A stretch of DNA of 64,000 nucleotides from Cladochytrium replicatum. Taxonomy: Eukaryota > Chytridiomycota > Chytridiomycetes > Cladochytriales > Cladochytriaceae. Positions 43,810-55,190 of this stretch are shown piece by piece (the stretch's first letter is position 1; every line of letters begins with the position of its first letter). Below the pieces are notes generated by a model. The model saw only the letters and a list, made by a program, of their open reading frames with translations, did no database searches and had not been told where the DNA came from. The translations under genes were made by a program, and so were the position numbers. Where the stretch lies: contig JAHLKD010000025.1 of assembly GCA_025526935.1 (NCBI GenBank), positions 1 to 64,000 of the forward strand, written 5' to 3'.

Positions 43810-45099
43810 ATGGTGCATCTTGGATTTGTCGAGCCTTTCGAGGAACCTCCAAATTACGATCTTTCTGACTTCCCAAGCAAAGTGGGAGGTAGACCAGTAG
43901 GTAGTTTCTATGCATCGCTTTGGGCGAATGTTGAATAGTTAAAGCTTTGGCTTAATCCTAGCCATGCGCTTGGCCCAGAGGATCTCATGTGCGGCAGTTG
44001 TAACCAAATCATGGTGTTGCTTGTTCAGGTAAGCATCAAACATCTCTTGACTGATCGTTTGACTCAAGAGGTTAAGATTTACACCACCGACGATGAGAAT
44101 CAGGACGCTTTTCATCGCGTGATTTACGTCTTCATTTGCAAACATGGCAAGTGTCACAAATCGGAATGGAAGAAGAGGTGAGACTAATGGCATACATCAA
44201 TTGTTCACCTTGGCTGAAATTCTTCGAGCTTTGCAGTGTTTCGTAGTCGGTTGCCCGAAGATTACGCGCAGCCCTCTAAAGCTGGTATGTGAGTGACTGA
44301 ATGATGGTATTAGTTTAATCCTAGGTTTATTTAGGCTCTACTTTGTACGGTTTGTGGCACAACTGGCAAAAATGTTTGTTCGCAATGCAAAAAGGCTCGG
44401 TATTGCCATAAGGATCACCAGATTCTGGACTGGAAGAGCGGCCACAAGGAAGCATGCAAATCTACTATCTCTGAGAATCCCGCCGCCTCGAAGGACGCCT
44501 TATTTCCAGAAACTGAACTAGTCGACGAAGAAGAGCCTGACTGGAAGGAAGAGATTCTTAAATCTGCAAAAGAAAAGTACGGCACAGAGAGGGAGCTAGA
44601 AGGTCCCGAAGATTCTGACGAGGAAGAGGCTGTGGACACTTCTATCGGGGTAGATAAAGCATTTTTGAAGTTTCAAAAGCGGGTCGGGGTTGCTCCCGAC
44701 CAAGTCGTGAGGTTTGGCTTGGAGTTCACATTAGGTGTGATGTTGCTAACTCGTTTATTTAGATACGGTCGAACTGGTTGGACATCGCCTGAAGATCCGC
44801 TGTATGTGAGTGACCTTGGGAAGCCTGAGAACATCCCTGCATGTTCGATTTGCCGTACTCCGCGCGAATTTGAGTTTCAGTTGATGCCCCAACTCCTGAA
44901 CCACTTGGGTATTAACAGCTACTCTCCTGATGCGTTGGACTGGGGGACGGTGTTAGTGTACTCGTGCCCAAGGCACTGCCGAATCGAAATTGGTGCATAC
45001 CAACCCGAATTCATCTGGCGGCAGGACTTTAGCGCAGATGGGATGGTTCCCGGTCAATTGGAAGAAGTTAAAAAAGAAGATGAAGATGACGTTAAATAG
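43810..45099 (+). CDS. PDCD2: PDCD2-family protein with MYND zinc finger
   Basis: PDCD2 proteins are cytoplasmic chaperones for ribosomal protein uS5. The start at 43810 opens MVHLGFVEPFEEPPNY, typical of the family. The MYND finger follows (LCTVCGTTGKNVC ... CKKARYCHKDHQILDWKSGHKEAC at 44341-44457). Then come an acidic linker and the PDCD2_C domain (VVRYGRTGWTSPEDPLYVS after an intron at 44713-44762, and PACSICRTPREFEFQLMP). Exons include 43810-43896 and 43939 onward. The exon before the MYND finger ends SKA at a G|GTATGT donor (44285) whose phase does not match the acceptor at 44334, a one-base discrepancy. It lies head-on to the synaptobrevin gene with 64 bp between stops. Confidence 0.88.
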
Positions 45100-45163
45100 A
45101 TCAATTTATTGCACGTGGAAGCCAAATATGAAACGAAAGTCACTGGTATAACATCTGATCCAT

Positions 45164-45867
45164 TTATTTGGTACCAGACTCGGTGGTAGCACCGGAGATA
45201 GAAGACCCGTCGGGAGAAGATCTAGTGGATACTGAAGCAGCACCAGTGCCAACGTCGGTCGAACCAGTGACAGTACCTGAACTTGCACCAGTTGCATCAG
45301 TTGAACTAGTGGTAATTCCAGTCGAACTAGTGCTAGCGCCAGTTGAACCGTCCATGGCAGGGGCAATCGCGGGGGCAGTTGAGGGTGTTGCTCCGGTGGA
45401 CGACCCTGTGGCAGTTGATCCTGACGAAGAAGAAGAGGGTGCTACACACACACACAATATCCACTGAATCTCAACTACATCATCGGACACTTCACAGCTT
45501 ACCTGGTGCAGCTTTGCTGAACTGGTTCACAATCGGCACAATAATAACAATGGCAATCACAATCACGATTGCCACAATAATCAACTTAAGTTTGAGGTCT
45601 TTCCACCACCTTAAATCTGGAGTTAGGATCTCGCGTAAGGATATCATCAACCACCGTAGCTTACATCTGACGCCTGACTTTAGTCGCTCCTCGCTTGAAC
45701 TGCAAAGCGCCTTGCTGCAAGTCGTCCGTCTTATTCTGCAGGGTCTCAAGTCGCTCACCACGCGCAACCACCTTCTCGATGTTGTTGCTCATGATGCCAA
45801 TGACTTCGTCAACTTGCGCCTGAACATGTTGAGTCTTTCCGGACCCGGCAGTTGGCTTTCCTGACAT
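45164..45867 (-). CDS. R-SNARE synaptobrevin/VAMP with long Ser/Thr-rich C-terminal tail (3 exons)
   Basis: Exons 45867-45665, 45609-45503 and 45441-45164 join to 195 residues. Residues ~15-70 are an R-SNARE motif (QAQVDEVIGIMSNNIEKV, central Arg at the zero layer in ARGERL). WWKDLKLK precedes a membrane span (~76-95), as in Snc1/VAMP2. Ordinary exocytic synaptobrevins stop a few residues after the span. Here about 90 more residues, rich in Ser, Thr, Gly and Pro, would face the lumen or cell exterior and could be O-mannosylated. The tail is a separate exon whose intron contains a short (TG)n. The junctions are in phase, so the tail is not an artefact of the frame. Confidence 0.9.
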
Positions 45868-46074
45868 TTTTGTGCGAAAATTAAGCTAAAGCAAAATTCT
45901 GCGTTTGTCAGGCTAGATGCAAGCGGGTCAATTCGAAGATAAGACGTGTTCCTTTTTTAATTGGGATTGGGCTCAATAGTTTTCAGAAATTAAGTTCAGA
46001 AATGGAACATGCGCGTCTGTCACGTGCAAATTAAAAAATAAGGTGTTTGAAGATCGCCAATCACAAATTAACCT
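45868..46074. promoter_or_regulatory. shared 5' region between divergent genes
   Basis: About 207 bp separates the start of the synaptobrevin gene (45867, minus) from the start of the coiled-coil gene (46075, plus). It must hold both promoters. No TATA box is obvious. Confidence 0.5.
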
Positions 46075-49000
46075 ATGTCGTTTCGATGGGATCTTGTCGA
46101 CGAGCGTGAGCGGCAGCGTCATGAGCGTGATCTCGAGACCAAGAACTTCCTTCGAATGCAACAAGAAGAAAACAAGACTCGGTGAGTTGTGCATGGCCTC
46201 CCTATAAAATTAAACATCTGTTTCTCACGACGTTGTGATTTCAGAAAGCAACAAGAAAAGCGAGGTGCACCATGGGAAAAACTCGGATCCACAATCCCAG
46301 AGGTGAATAAACACGAGGATTTAAAGGATCGTTCCAAATTTCTTAGTTTGTAACTTCAGAGAGATTATCGTGCACCAAACGCCCAGTACGAAGCTGAAAA
46401 ACTGGCAGCCTCTGCTCGAAGTTTTCAAAGCGATAATCTTTCACGTGCAATGCCTCCCAGGAGCGATGTTAACAGATCCATGAAGTCCGTGTATGGAACA
46501 GATATTTCTCCCTCTAAAGACGTACCAAATGGAATAGAGGGTGCGAGAACACAGTCCCAGCTTGATCGCTCTGCACCCCCCGAACCAACGCGTCAATTCT
46601 CATTGGATCTTCCCACTATTCCAAACAACAGAGCTTCAGATGGCTTGGTGCAGGAAATGCTAAATAAGCTGCGGCTCGCGGAAGAGCAGCTACAACAGGA
46701 GCGAAGAGCACGAAGTTGGCTCGAAACAGAGATGAATATGGGAAAAGCTATGCTTGCTCAACTAAGCGCCAAGGTCGACAAGATCAGCGAAACAATTGTG
46801 GTCGATAGTGCGACTGTCCGCACAATATCAAAGCAGTTAGATGAAACCGATAAGGGAATCAGAGAAAAGGTCCAAGAAATTGGAAATCGCACCGACCTTG
46901 AACATGTTAGAACAGCTCAAGCAATATCAGAGATTGTTTCAAAGCAGCGTTACTTTGACAAGGAGCGAGAAGAGGATCTCGGGAGAGCAAGAGGTGTTGC
47001 AGAGGACATGAACCAGATTCGTTACAAGCTGGAAGCATATACATTGAAAGAGATTGAGCTAGCCAATGAATTCCGTGCACGAATGCGAGACCTTGAGTTT
47101 GAGCAACAGCGTGGTGCAGAGGCTATGAGAGCCATCAATGACCATGAACATGCGTTGCAGTCAATCAGAGCTTCAGTCAACTCAAGACTGGAGGGCTTGA
47201 ACCAAAAGTTGGAAGGCTTTTTTGCTGATGTCAAAAGCTCAGTGGACCAAGAAGGTCGAGCAAGGTACCAAACGGAGAAAAATCTCAACGAACTGTACCA
47301 TGACCTCAGAAAAGTTTTGCAAGGACAAGAGAAGGATATGTTAGATCGCTTCGAGTCGACCAGAATGGTGATAGCGCAGACAGCTGAACGGCAGCGTAGT
47401 GAAACCGAGAAGATATTCGCGCGAGTGAATCAAGAAATTGGGAACCTAGAAAAAAGCACCGAGGAATCGATGAGCCGCTTAATTTCAAAGTTCTCTGCTC
47501 AGGTTGATTCTATCACAAAAGATTTCGCCCAAGATAAAGATCAGCGAAACAAAACTGATGAAGCTTTGAGGGGTGATCTAGAAGGCGCACTGAAGCTTCT
47601 TCAAACTCAGCACACGAAAAGAGCTGAGGAGCTTGAGCGGTCACAAGATTCTCAGCAACGCACTCTGGAGATGGCGGTGAAGTCCTTGCAGGAGTCAATA
47701 ACCATTGTAGAAAAAACCGCAGAGAGGAAAATTAATTCAGTGGAGGATGTTCTGAGAGCGGAAATCACAACACGAGCGTCGATCGAGCAGAGGCTCGACG
47801 CTGCTGTTGAAGATGGAAAACAAAAGCTCCTTGAAACCAAAAGCGAGACAATGGCTCGAATCGATGAAGTGATCTCTGATGTTCAGGCTTCCCATGAAAA
47901 GTTGGAAGATGATCTTAAACGGACGGCTGAGCAATTGGCGCTCGCTAAAATGAGGTCCATTGAAGATATTGAAGTGCAGATTTCCAACCTTCGGAAACGG
48001 ACTAAAGAAACAGATGGTTTGACAAACGAGAGGATAAATTCGGTCTGTGGGTCAATCGAACAGATTCAAGCAGATTTAGACGTTCGACTCCATGACAGTG
48101 ATGCAAGGATGGACTCCCGGATTTCCGATCTCAGGATTGATATTGACGAGTTGGATAAGAACTATAAATGGATGGATATCCAACGTGAACAGCTCAGAAT
48201 CGAACTTGAGGAAAGGATGAATGTGAAAACAGTTCAACTTGATCAGTCCCTCGAGGCATTCAAAGACGAGTTATCTGTAAGAGTTACTGGAAAAGATGTC
48301 GAAGATCTTGAGACGAGGCTGAAAACTTCTGTCTCCAGTCTTCAGAACAGCGTTAGCCACCTCGTTCAAACCATGGCCAGCAATAACGCGCAAGTTGACC
48401 TCCGTGCAACGAAGATTGAGATGGACGACTGCGAACGTCGAATGAAAGCACTCCACAACGCGTTGCATATGCGTATGGTGCAATCTGACGAAGGAATGAT
48501 ACAAGTCAAAGAGGACGTGGCTCTTAGAGCCACAAAAATGGACATTGAAGAGGTCACAAGAAGTCTGAAAGCAGCAATTCTTGGGTTTCAGACTCGACAT
48601 CTTGAGCTTGAGGATGTCGTCTCTGCAATTAAAGATGATATGGGACAGCGAGCGTTGAAGCAGCAAATGGTGGAGGTCGAGGAGCGGTTTAAACAGCACA
48701 TTTTACAACTGGAGGCAAAAGATGTAACACTTCAACTACTTCTTGGAGAGTTCACCAAATCATTGTCTGATCGACTCACAAAAGAAGATTTTGAGAATGA
48801 GAAACAGATGCTTGACCAAATGTTCGACAAGATAGAAAAACAAATCGATGATGTGCGGGAGTTCACACAAAGTGCTGCATCGGACATAAACAAAGCGATC
48901 GGTGGTGATATTGAAGAGCTTTCATCCAATATAAAGGCCGCCACCGATACCCTCGCTTCTCGAGCTGGTGAACTGGAGTTTGCAATTGATGGAGTCAAAT

Positions 49001-50298
49001 TGAAAATTGCTGATACCGAAATCGCATTACGAGCCCGCATCAAAGAGCAAAGCGTGTCATTCGACTCCAAACTTTCTGATTACGAACAATTTGTGGAAGC
49101 GAACAGGCAATCTGTGCAAGACCAGCTACGGGACGTGATTCGGCGCATTGAAGAGCTTCCTGCTTTCATAGTCCAGCAAGAAGGGAAATTTCAAGAAGTG
49201 AAGAGAGCTTTGTCGGATTTCATGGGTGAGGAAGATAAGAAGAGAATCGAGTGGATTTCAGAGCTGCGAGATAATCTTGCTACTAAAGTCAACGAGATTC
49301 GATTCGAGAGATTTGAGACCGAGATGAAAGGGATGATGCAAAAGCTCGAATCACGGATGGATCTTGACTGCTTAAACATCGAACAACTCCGAACTCGTGT
49401 GAACGAACAGGAAAGCTCAGGCAGGGATCGTTATCGTGAGCTTGTGGCAGTTTGTGAAAGATCATCCGCAGAGCTTCTGCAGCGCACGAAACAGTGGAGA
49501 GATGCCTGTCAGAAGAGGTTGGAGCAGGTTGAATTCCACATATCTCAATATCCAAACATTTTGGACCAGAATCGTGCTGATGTCGCTGGCGTGAGGAAGG
49601 AGTTGGATGAAAATGTATACTCATCGCTTAAAAAAATCGGGCGGGAAACACAAACAATCCGGAACGAGCTTCAAACCAAACTTTCCGAGAAGGCTTGCGT
49701 AGACATAGTGAGCAATTTCGTCTCTCCAATCAACCAGAAAGTTCAGCAATTGGCCGTTGAAGCAGAAGAAAGAGGAAACAGAGCTCAACTAGAGATGAGA
49801 GTGCCATACACATTTACCTCAAACATGGCTCCGAACAACATGCCAGCCCGCTTTCCCGAGTTTCCAGGTGATCGGGAGTCATACCGGCCGGTACATCAGT
49901 TTATACCAGGAAGCTTTTTCAAACCGGCCCACCTGGCTTTCGATGCTCAGGCGTTAACTACAACAAAAGGAGAATACTCTCCCACAACCATTCAGGCCGC
50001 TCAAACGACCGACAGTTCGGGAGTAAGGGGAGATGAAATGATCAGGAACGAGGAGCAAATTCCGATGAAAAGCAATCTGCCCAACGAGAACATCCCAAAT
50101 TCCACTGGGGACATTAGTGCTGGTCCAGTTGCTGACCTATCACCATTCAACAATACCGGCCCAATATTACCAGAGCAAGCACTGGTTCCCTCTCCACTTC
50201 GAGGATCGCCAATTGATCCTGGAACAAACCCAAACCCTACAATCCAACAACTGAGCAAGGAGGAGCTTGAAAGACTAGCTGATATGACCACACAATAA
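46075..50298 (+). CDS. 1,367-residue coiled-coil protein, flagellar/basal-body candidate
   Basis: Exons 46075-46181, 46245-46302 and 46360-50298 are joined in frame. The N-terminal ~110 residues are basic and Arg/Glu-rich (MSFRWDLVDERERQRHERD). Residues ~160-1170 are an almost continuous heptad-type coiled coil with few prolines, repeatedly using EID/DLE/RAK helices. The last ~190 residues become Pro-rich and contain the motif cluster RFPEFPGDRESYRPVHQF, which looks like a folded or binding tail. I do not recognise a named family. The length, the continuous coil and the tubulin gene next to it suggest a centriole, rootlet or axoneme structural protein. That role is inference. Confidence 0.75.
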
Positions 50299-50361
50299 AT
50301 TACAATCTCTATGTACAAAATTGTTTTTTTCCAGTGTACAGCAATAAATAGCAAACGAACT

Positions 50362-52268
50362 CTATGGATTGCGGAACGAATCGTATGCGTCACGACATGT
50401 TATCAACTCTTCCATACTCTCAGCAAAGATGCTCCGAAAGTCATTCGACGCGGCAGCAGCTCCAGATGATTTTGCCGAGCTTCGTCCTGACCGTAAGGCG
50501 AACTTGGTGTACCAGTGAACGTATGCTCCAGCTTGGAACATGTTCATGGCTCGATCAATTGTCGGGTCCAATATCGGCAATATATCCGTGCTGTTGTACC
50601 CTAAGCTCATCGACCTGCGATCACAATCTCGCTCATTACCTTAATTGGAGTGTAAGAATATGAAATCAGGAATGACTAAAACAAAGTTACCGAGACCGCC
50701 ACAGGTTTCTGTGCTCGACAACCGTCCGTCAACCTTTGATCTAATCCTTTCAACAGCAGGGCTGAGACAACGGGTATCTGTTTGCGTGTTTGATGCAAGA
50801 CGCGATCGCTGTACACTACCCCAAAAATCTGCGCTTTCCACACCACGAGCTACTAAAGCTGACGCTAAATATCTGTACAACGAGATATCAGAACGGTTTA
50901 AAGATCGCCGATCTCTACTAAAAGTACCTTTGCTTCTCACTGAAATAGCCGGATCCTGATGTATTTTTGATGAGCTGACTTGCAAGATCGTCCCAACTTT
51001 GTGTGAACGCGGACGAATTATCTTCTGATACAGAGGGCAGCGTCGAAGATGACATGAAGCAAAAGTTGCACTCCTTATTCGGGACCAGTTCTCCAACCAA
51101 AGATCTCAATTCGAAAAGGCGTCTTCGTCTTTAAGAATACTCAGCTCATGTAGTTCGGAATAGCGGATCAACATACCTTGAATAAATGAGTCGATTATCT
51201 CTCAGCTGGACATCTCGCCTTGGGAGCACAAAGTCCGATACACATCCAGCAATGTATTTGTTAACCTCGCCCATGGATATCCTTGCTGCACATCTGGTTA
51301 AGCAACGTGGAAACTGGATAACGGTAGAAATAACCTTTTGGCGCACGTCTTGCAAGCGCCGCCATGACAGAGTCGTTAGAGAATACTGTTACCATATCTG
51401 CATATCTTAGTCCACAAGCAACGAAGAAGAGAATTAGACATATTATCTATAAATTGGTGTCCTCTTTCGCACCGGTGTGCCCAAGACAAGGACAGCACAG
51501 TATTGTAATGCTGCAATGCCGTTTCCCCAGAACTGAATGGTGTGATTCTGAAATCCAAGTCATCAAGACTCAATCTGATTTTGCCAAGAATCACTCACGC
51601 AAGATCCATAATTGTAAGCCTCGGAAATTGATCTCGAATCTCTTCCAGAAGGTGCGACCCAAAACCAGACCCAGTTCCGCCAGCTGTACTAATACAGAAC
51701 GGGTCTATGAAGCCAGTATCTATTCTCGTAAGTGGCAGCTTACCTATGAGCGAGCATGCAGTAAGATTTCTCGTTTTGTTCGCATGTCCGTCGCAGTATG
51801 TCAATGACTGGCTGGGCGTTCGACTGGCCCCAGTATCCCTCTGCCCAATTGTTTGCCCTCCCGTACGAGCCATTCTCAACGTAGTACGGACCTCTCCCAT
51901 TATTCGATTTGGACGTGACCGCGCTCTTTTGCTTGTCTTTAACCCATGTCTGTGTCATTGGTAAGTTGGTGATCGATACGCTGATCCGAATGACAAACCT
52001 TGTGCTCCGTGTCTACCACTACTTGTGTGTAAAACGACGAGGATGATAAATCAACCGCGCCGTCGACCCTGCAAGCGGCATTTAAACCCAGCACAAGAAG
52101 TGAACATCTCGCACACACTCCTTTTCGGCAGCATCGACTAATGCTTGCCCCACTTGGATTCCTGCCTGAAGCGCATTGAGTGACTTTATCCCGCAGTGCT
52201 AATTCCACCTCCTGCACCTGCCCGATCTGTACCAGCACAGTCCGCTGAGTGCCGACGACGGTGTCCAT
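50362..52268 (-). CDS. divergent tubulin (delta/zeta-like)
   Basis: Tubulin superfamily member on the minus strand. The start (52268) encodes MDTVVGTQRTVLVQIGQ-AGIQVGQAL. The nucleotide-binding loop follows as AHS-TAGGTGSGFGSHLLEEI across an intron at about 51746-51688. Later segments are NNWAEGY, FSSGETALQHYN and ISMGEVNKYIAG, and the C terminus has AGAYVHWYTKFAL. The tail is Ala/Ser-rich, not the acidic tail of alpha or beta tubulin. Substitutions in the usual GGGTGSG (here AGGTGSG) and the ETALQHYN region fit the centriolar delta/epsilon/zeta group. I cannot choose between delta and zeta with confidence. Such tubulins accompany basal bodies, consistent with a zoosporic fungus. Confidence 0.78.
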
Positions 52269-52356
52269 TCTGCAAGCAATTTAGCCTTTTATGGCTGCAC
52301 CCACCCGCGCTTGCCAGCACATCACCCACGTGCAAGTCTACCCGTGAGATTGTGAG
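52269..52356. promoter_or_regulatory. bidirectional promoter region, tubulin / HUT1
   Basis: Only 88 bp separates the two start codons on opposite strands. Both genes must share this interval or use sequence inside each other's first exon. Confidence 0.6.
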
Positions 52357-53397
52357 ATGAGCACTACTACCCGCACAAAGGCACCAACGACCGTACTGGA
52401 ACTCGCCGTCTGCGTCGCTGGGATCTACGGATGCTTTCTCACTTGGGAAGTCACACGGGAACGGGTCACCAAAGGAAACTATGGCGGCGAGCAATTCAAG
52501 TTTTCCATCGCAATGAACCTCACACAGAGTCTCGTGTCCGCCGCGGTTGCCGTCCTCTACATCAAATTGGCAGGGAAGAAAGTTGGATCCGTGGATCGAC
52601 CCCTGTTGCTAAGCTACGGTCAGATTTCCCTGACCCAAACCATCGGCGCTCAATTTGCGTTCCACGCGTTTAAGCAGCTCGATTACCCCACCACCATCCT
52701 CGGCAAATCATGCAAACTCATACCGGTTATGCTGATGAACTTGCTGCTCTACCGACGAAAGTTTCCGTTGTACAAATACGCCATCGTTGCCATGATCACA
52801 GTGGGTGTTTCTTTGTTTACGTTGTTCAACGAGGAGGAGAGACAACACTCGAAGGGTCGGCAGTCCAATTCGCTTTACGGCTTGCTTTTCCTTGCTCTCA
52901 ACTTGCTGTTGGACGGCGTTACTAACTCCACCCAAGATCAGATTTTCCGAACCCACAAAGTGTCCGGATCGCAGATGATGGTGTATATGAATCTGTGCTC
53001 TACCGTATACATGGCCTCGTACGCACTGATTGATCCGTTCGGGACCGGCGAGACATATCTTGCATCATCTTTTCTGACGCGACACCCTGCAGCATTGAGA
53101 GATCTGCTCCTGTATAGTTTCACTGGAGCCGTAGGACAATGCTTTATTTTTCATACTCTGGAACGCTTCGGGTCGCTCAGTTTGGTGACCATAACGGTTG
53201 TGCGGAAGATGCTGTCAGTTCTGCTCAGTTTGTTCTTGTTCAACCACAAGATGAACATGTATCAGTGGAGCGCAGTTGGGCTTGTCTTTGCGGGACTGTC
53301 TCTGGAGGCAGTTATGAAGGGAGACGGTGGGAGTAGCAAGCCGACGTCAGTGGAGGTGAAATCCTCGTCGAATGTCAAGCGCAAAAAGAACAAGTGA
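52357..53397 (+). CDS. HUT1: UDP-galactose/nucleotide-sugar transporter of the HUT1/SLC35B1 family
   Basis: A single-exon gene of 346 residues with about ten membrane spans, the usual length for the family. Characteristic segments are CVAGIYGCFLTWEVTRERVT near residue 20, DYPTTILGKSCKLIPVM near 110, LLFLALNLLLDGVTNSTQD near 180 and FGSLSLVTITVVRKMLSVLL near 275. The C terminus KKNK fits a KKXX di-lysine ER-retrieval signal, consistent with an ER location. It stops 7 bp before the start of the next gene on the same strand. Confidence 0.95.
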   Translation: MSTTTRTKAPTTVLELAVCVAGIYGCFLTWEVTRERVTKGNYGGEQFKFSIAMNLTQSLVSAAVAVLYIKLAGKKVGSVDRPLLLSYGQISLTQTIGAQFAFHAFKQLDYPTTILGKSCKLIPVMLMNLLLYRRKFPLYKYAIVAMITVGVSLFTLFNEEERQHSKGRQSNSLYGLLFLALNLLLDGVTNSTQDQIFRTHKVSGSQMMVYMNLCSTVYMASYALIDPFGTGETYLASSFLTRHPAALRDLLLYSFTGAVGQCFIFHTLERFGSLSLVTITVVRKMLSVLLSLFLFNHKMNMYQWSAVGLVFAGLSLEAVMKGDGGSSKPTSVEVKSSSNVKRKKNK

Positions 53398-53404
53398 ATA
53401 ATAG

Positions 53405-54589
53405 ATGGCAGTGGCGCAGATGTTGCTTTTGAGTGGATCGAACTTGGTCTCAGAGACGCTGGATGCGAAGGCGGATGAGCTGCTGTCGGTTTGTCTAACG
53501 TGAATACAAAATGCCCGATTGAATGTTGCGGAATCTGAATCCTGGTTTAGGGGCCATGTGCTGCACTGTGTCTGGCAAAAGTCGTCACGGCCGTTTCTGC
53601 ATGGGTAAGCATTATCATACAACGTAGTTACCTCTGTGCTGATATGAGTTATCCAGATTGCAGGTGCTTGACCTCTCTGAGACTTGTTCAGAAGCAAATG
53701 ATATTGGGTTGAAGTCGGCCTTGACAAAGCTTGAAGAAACGACCACTTCGGTGAGACATGTTCTGGGCAGTTTGCAGATAGATAAACTGATTGTTATCAC
53801 GTAGCTGAAAGAAAAAGGTCTCTCGGATGTGTCTGTCGTGATCGATTCATTGACGCTCCTTCTTCTCTTGTATCCGAACAACGATGTGCTCGCTTTCGTG
53901 AAAAGCGTGAATGCTCTTATATCCAGTAATAAAGCAATTACTGCTTCCTTGTTTCCGCGCATTGACGTTTTATACATAGATGAGAACAAGATCCGGACAG
54001 TATTCGTCTCTCAGTCCGACGTTCCAGTTCAGTGGCAGTTAGACAATGGTTCAAGCGGGCTGGGTGCGCACTTGCAGCTCAACGAGATGCTATTGCGTCT
54101 CATATCGACCTCGATAACGCTCTACGCGGGCAACGAACCTTCCGGTGATTCTCAATTGATAGAGGTTCTATCTAGAAAGAAGTCGGGAAAGCAGACCCGA
54201 GAGGTGGGTTCGGTTACGATTGATTGTTGAAAGAACGCTTTTGATCAGCTTTCAGATCTTTCAATTGATCAATGGAAACTTAACACGCCAGACAGAAGCA
54301 AAACTGGCTTCCACTAATAGGTCACATCAGGTACACTAGCAGAAGCGGATATTAATTCCATCGCCTCAATCCGACACCCATTAACAATACATAGCCAACC
54401 TCAAAAGACCCCACCGAAAATCTAACGTTCAATCTGCGCCTGACATCCGAAGAGCTGCGGGCCAGAGCTGAAGTCGAACCGCCACATTTTAAAGCCCAAA
54501 CAACCGAACCGCAACAGCCAGACGATCATGATTCGTTCGATGAGGAGGAGGTTATACGAACACCCAAAACTTTTGTTGGTGACAACTGA
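53405..54589 (+). CDS. ELP5: Elongator complex subunit 5 (Iki1-like)
   Basis: It is one of the three small Elongator subunits, which form a RecA-fold ring for tRNA wobble-uridine modification. Exon 1 (53405-53488) encodes 28 residues. Later exons carry VLDLSETCSEANDIGLKSAL, the core VVIDSLTLLLLLYPNND (Walker-B-like strand of the degenerate RecA fold) and RKKSGKQTRE. The last exon has DPTENLTFNLRLTSEE, matching the TTFNLxLT(E/D) signature before the family's C terminus. The C terminus is Asp/Glu-rich. Introns are short. The start is the first ATG after the preceding gene's stop. Confidence 0.8.
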
Positions 54590-55190
54590 TCCGCTTTTTT
54601 GGTACCAGGATCCTGACGATGACCTCGAATTTTAGAAGCTGAATACATACATAGCTTTTCACCCCGAAACAAGATCAATTTCAGACACATGCAACGAAAA
54701 ACTCTTTGCTTCCCAAACATTGAAGAAGAAGCTTCAAACTGCCTTCTCTCAGTGCTGTTTCGGTTTTAGTGGGTTCGTGGAGTGATCATGGTTGTGACGC
54801 GAGCACGCCTTCTTCCGGTACCGCGGCTGTATTTCATTAGCGTTCTTGTATTCGTCGGATGAATACGATCGGACTCGTCCGAGGATTCGTCAAAGTTATG
54901 GGGTTTGGAGTAAAACCAGAAAACTAAAGCAATGGACAATATTGGTTTCAGAATCGTTTCTAAGTGAATACTTGTGATGCTTACTCTTCGACTTCTTTTT
55001 GCCAGCGTGCTCGTTGTCCACTACTCTGCCATCCCACTGCAATCTCGAGACAACGAGATGCCTCCATGCAGAACAAGTGTTCCTACGATGTTGCTTCTAT
55101 TCTGCAATGGCCCGACATCTTCGTTGTTCTGTAGCCATTGCCTTGATTTTGTAGCTTGGTTTATTATGCGTGTCTCAAGCCACTAGTGAT
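54590..55190. other. intergenic; small open frame of doubtful reality
   Basis: This is one of the larger gaps in the right half. A plus-strand frame from about 54977 to 55186 encodes a hydrophobic N terminus (MLTLRLLFASVLVV) and Cys-rich rest, but ends five bases before the phosphatase start and may be leader sequence. Nothing else seen. Confidence 0.4.

Noticed and set aside
54974-55186. Small hydrophobic open frame before the phosphatase gene
   Set aside because: Ends five bases before the phosphatase start, with no conserved features. More likely leader sequence, though not excluded.
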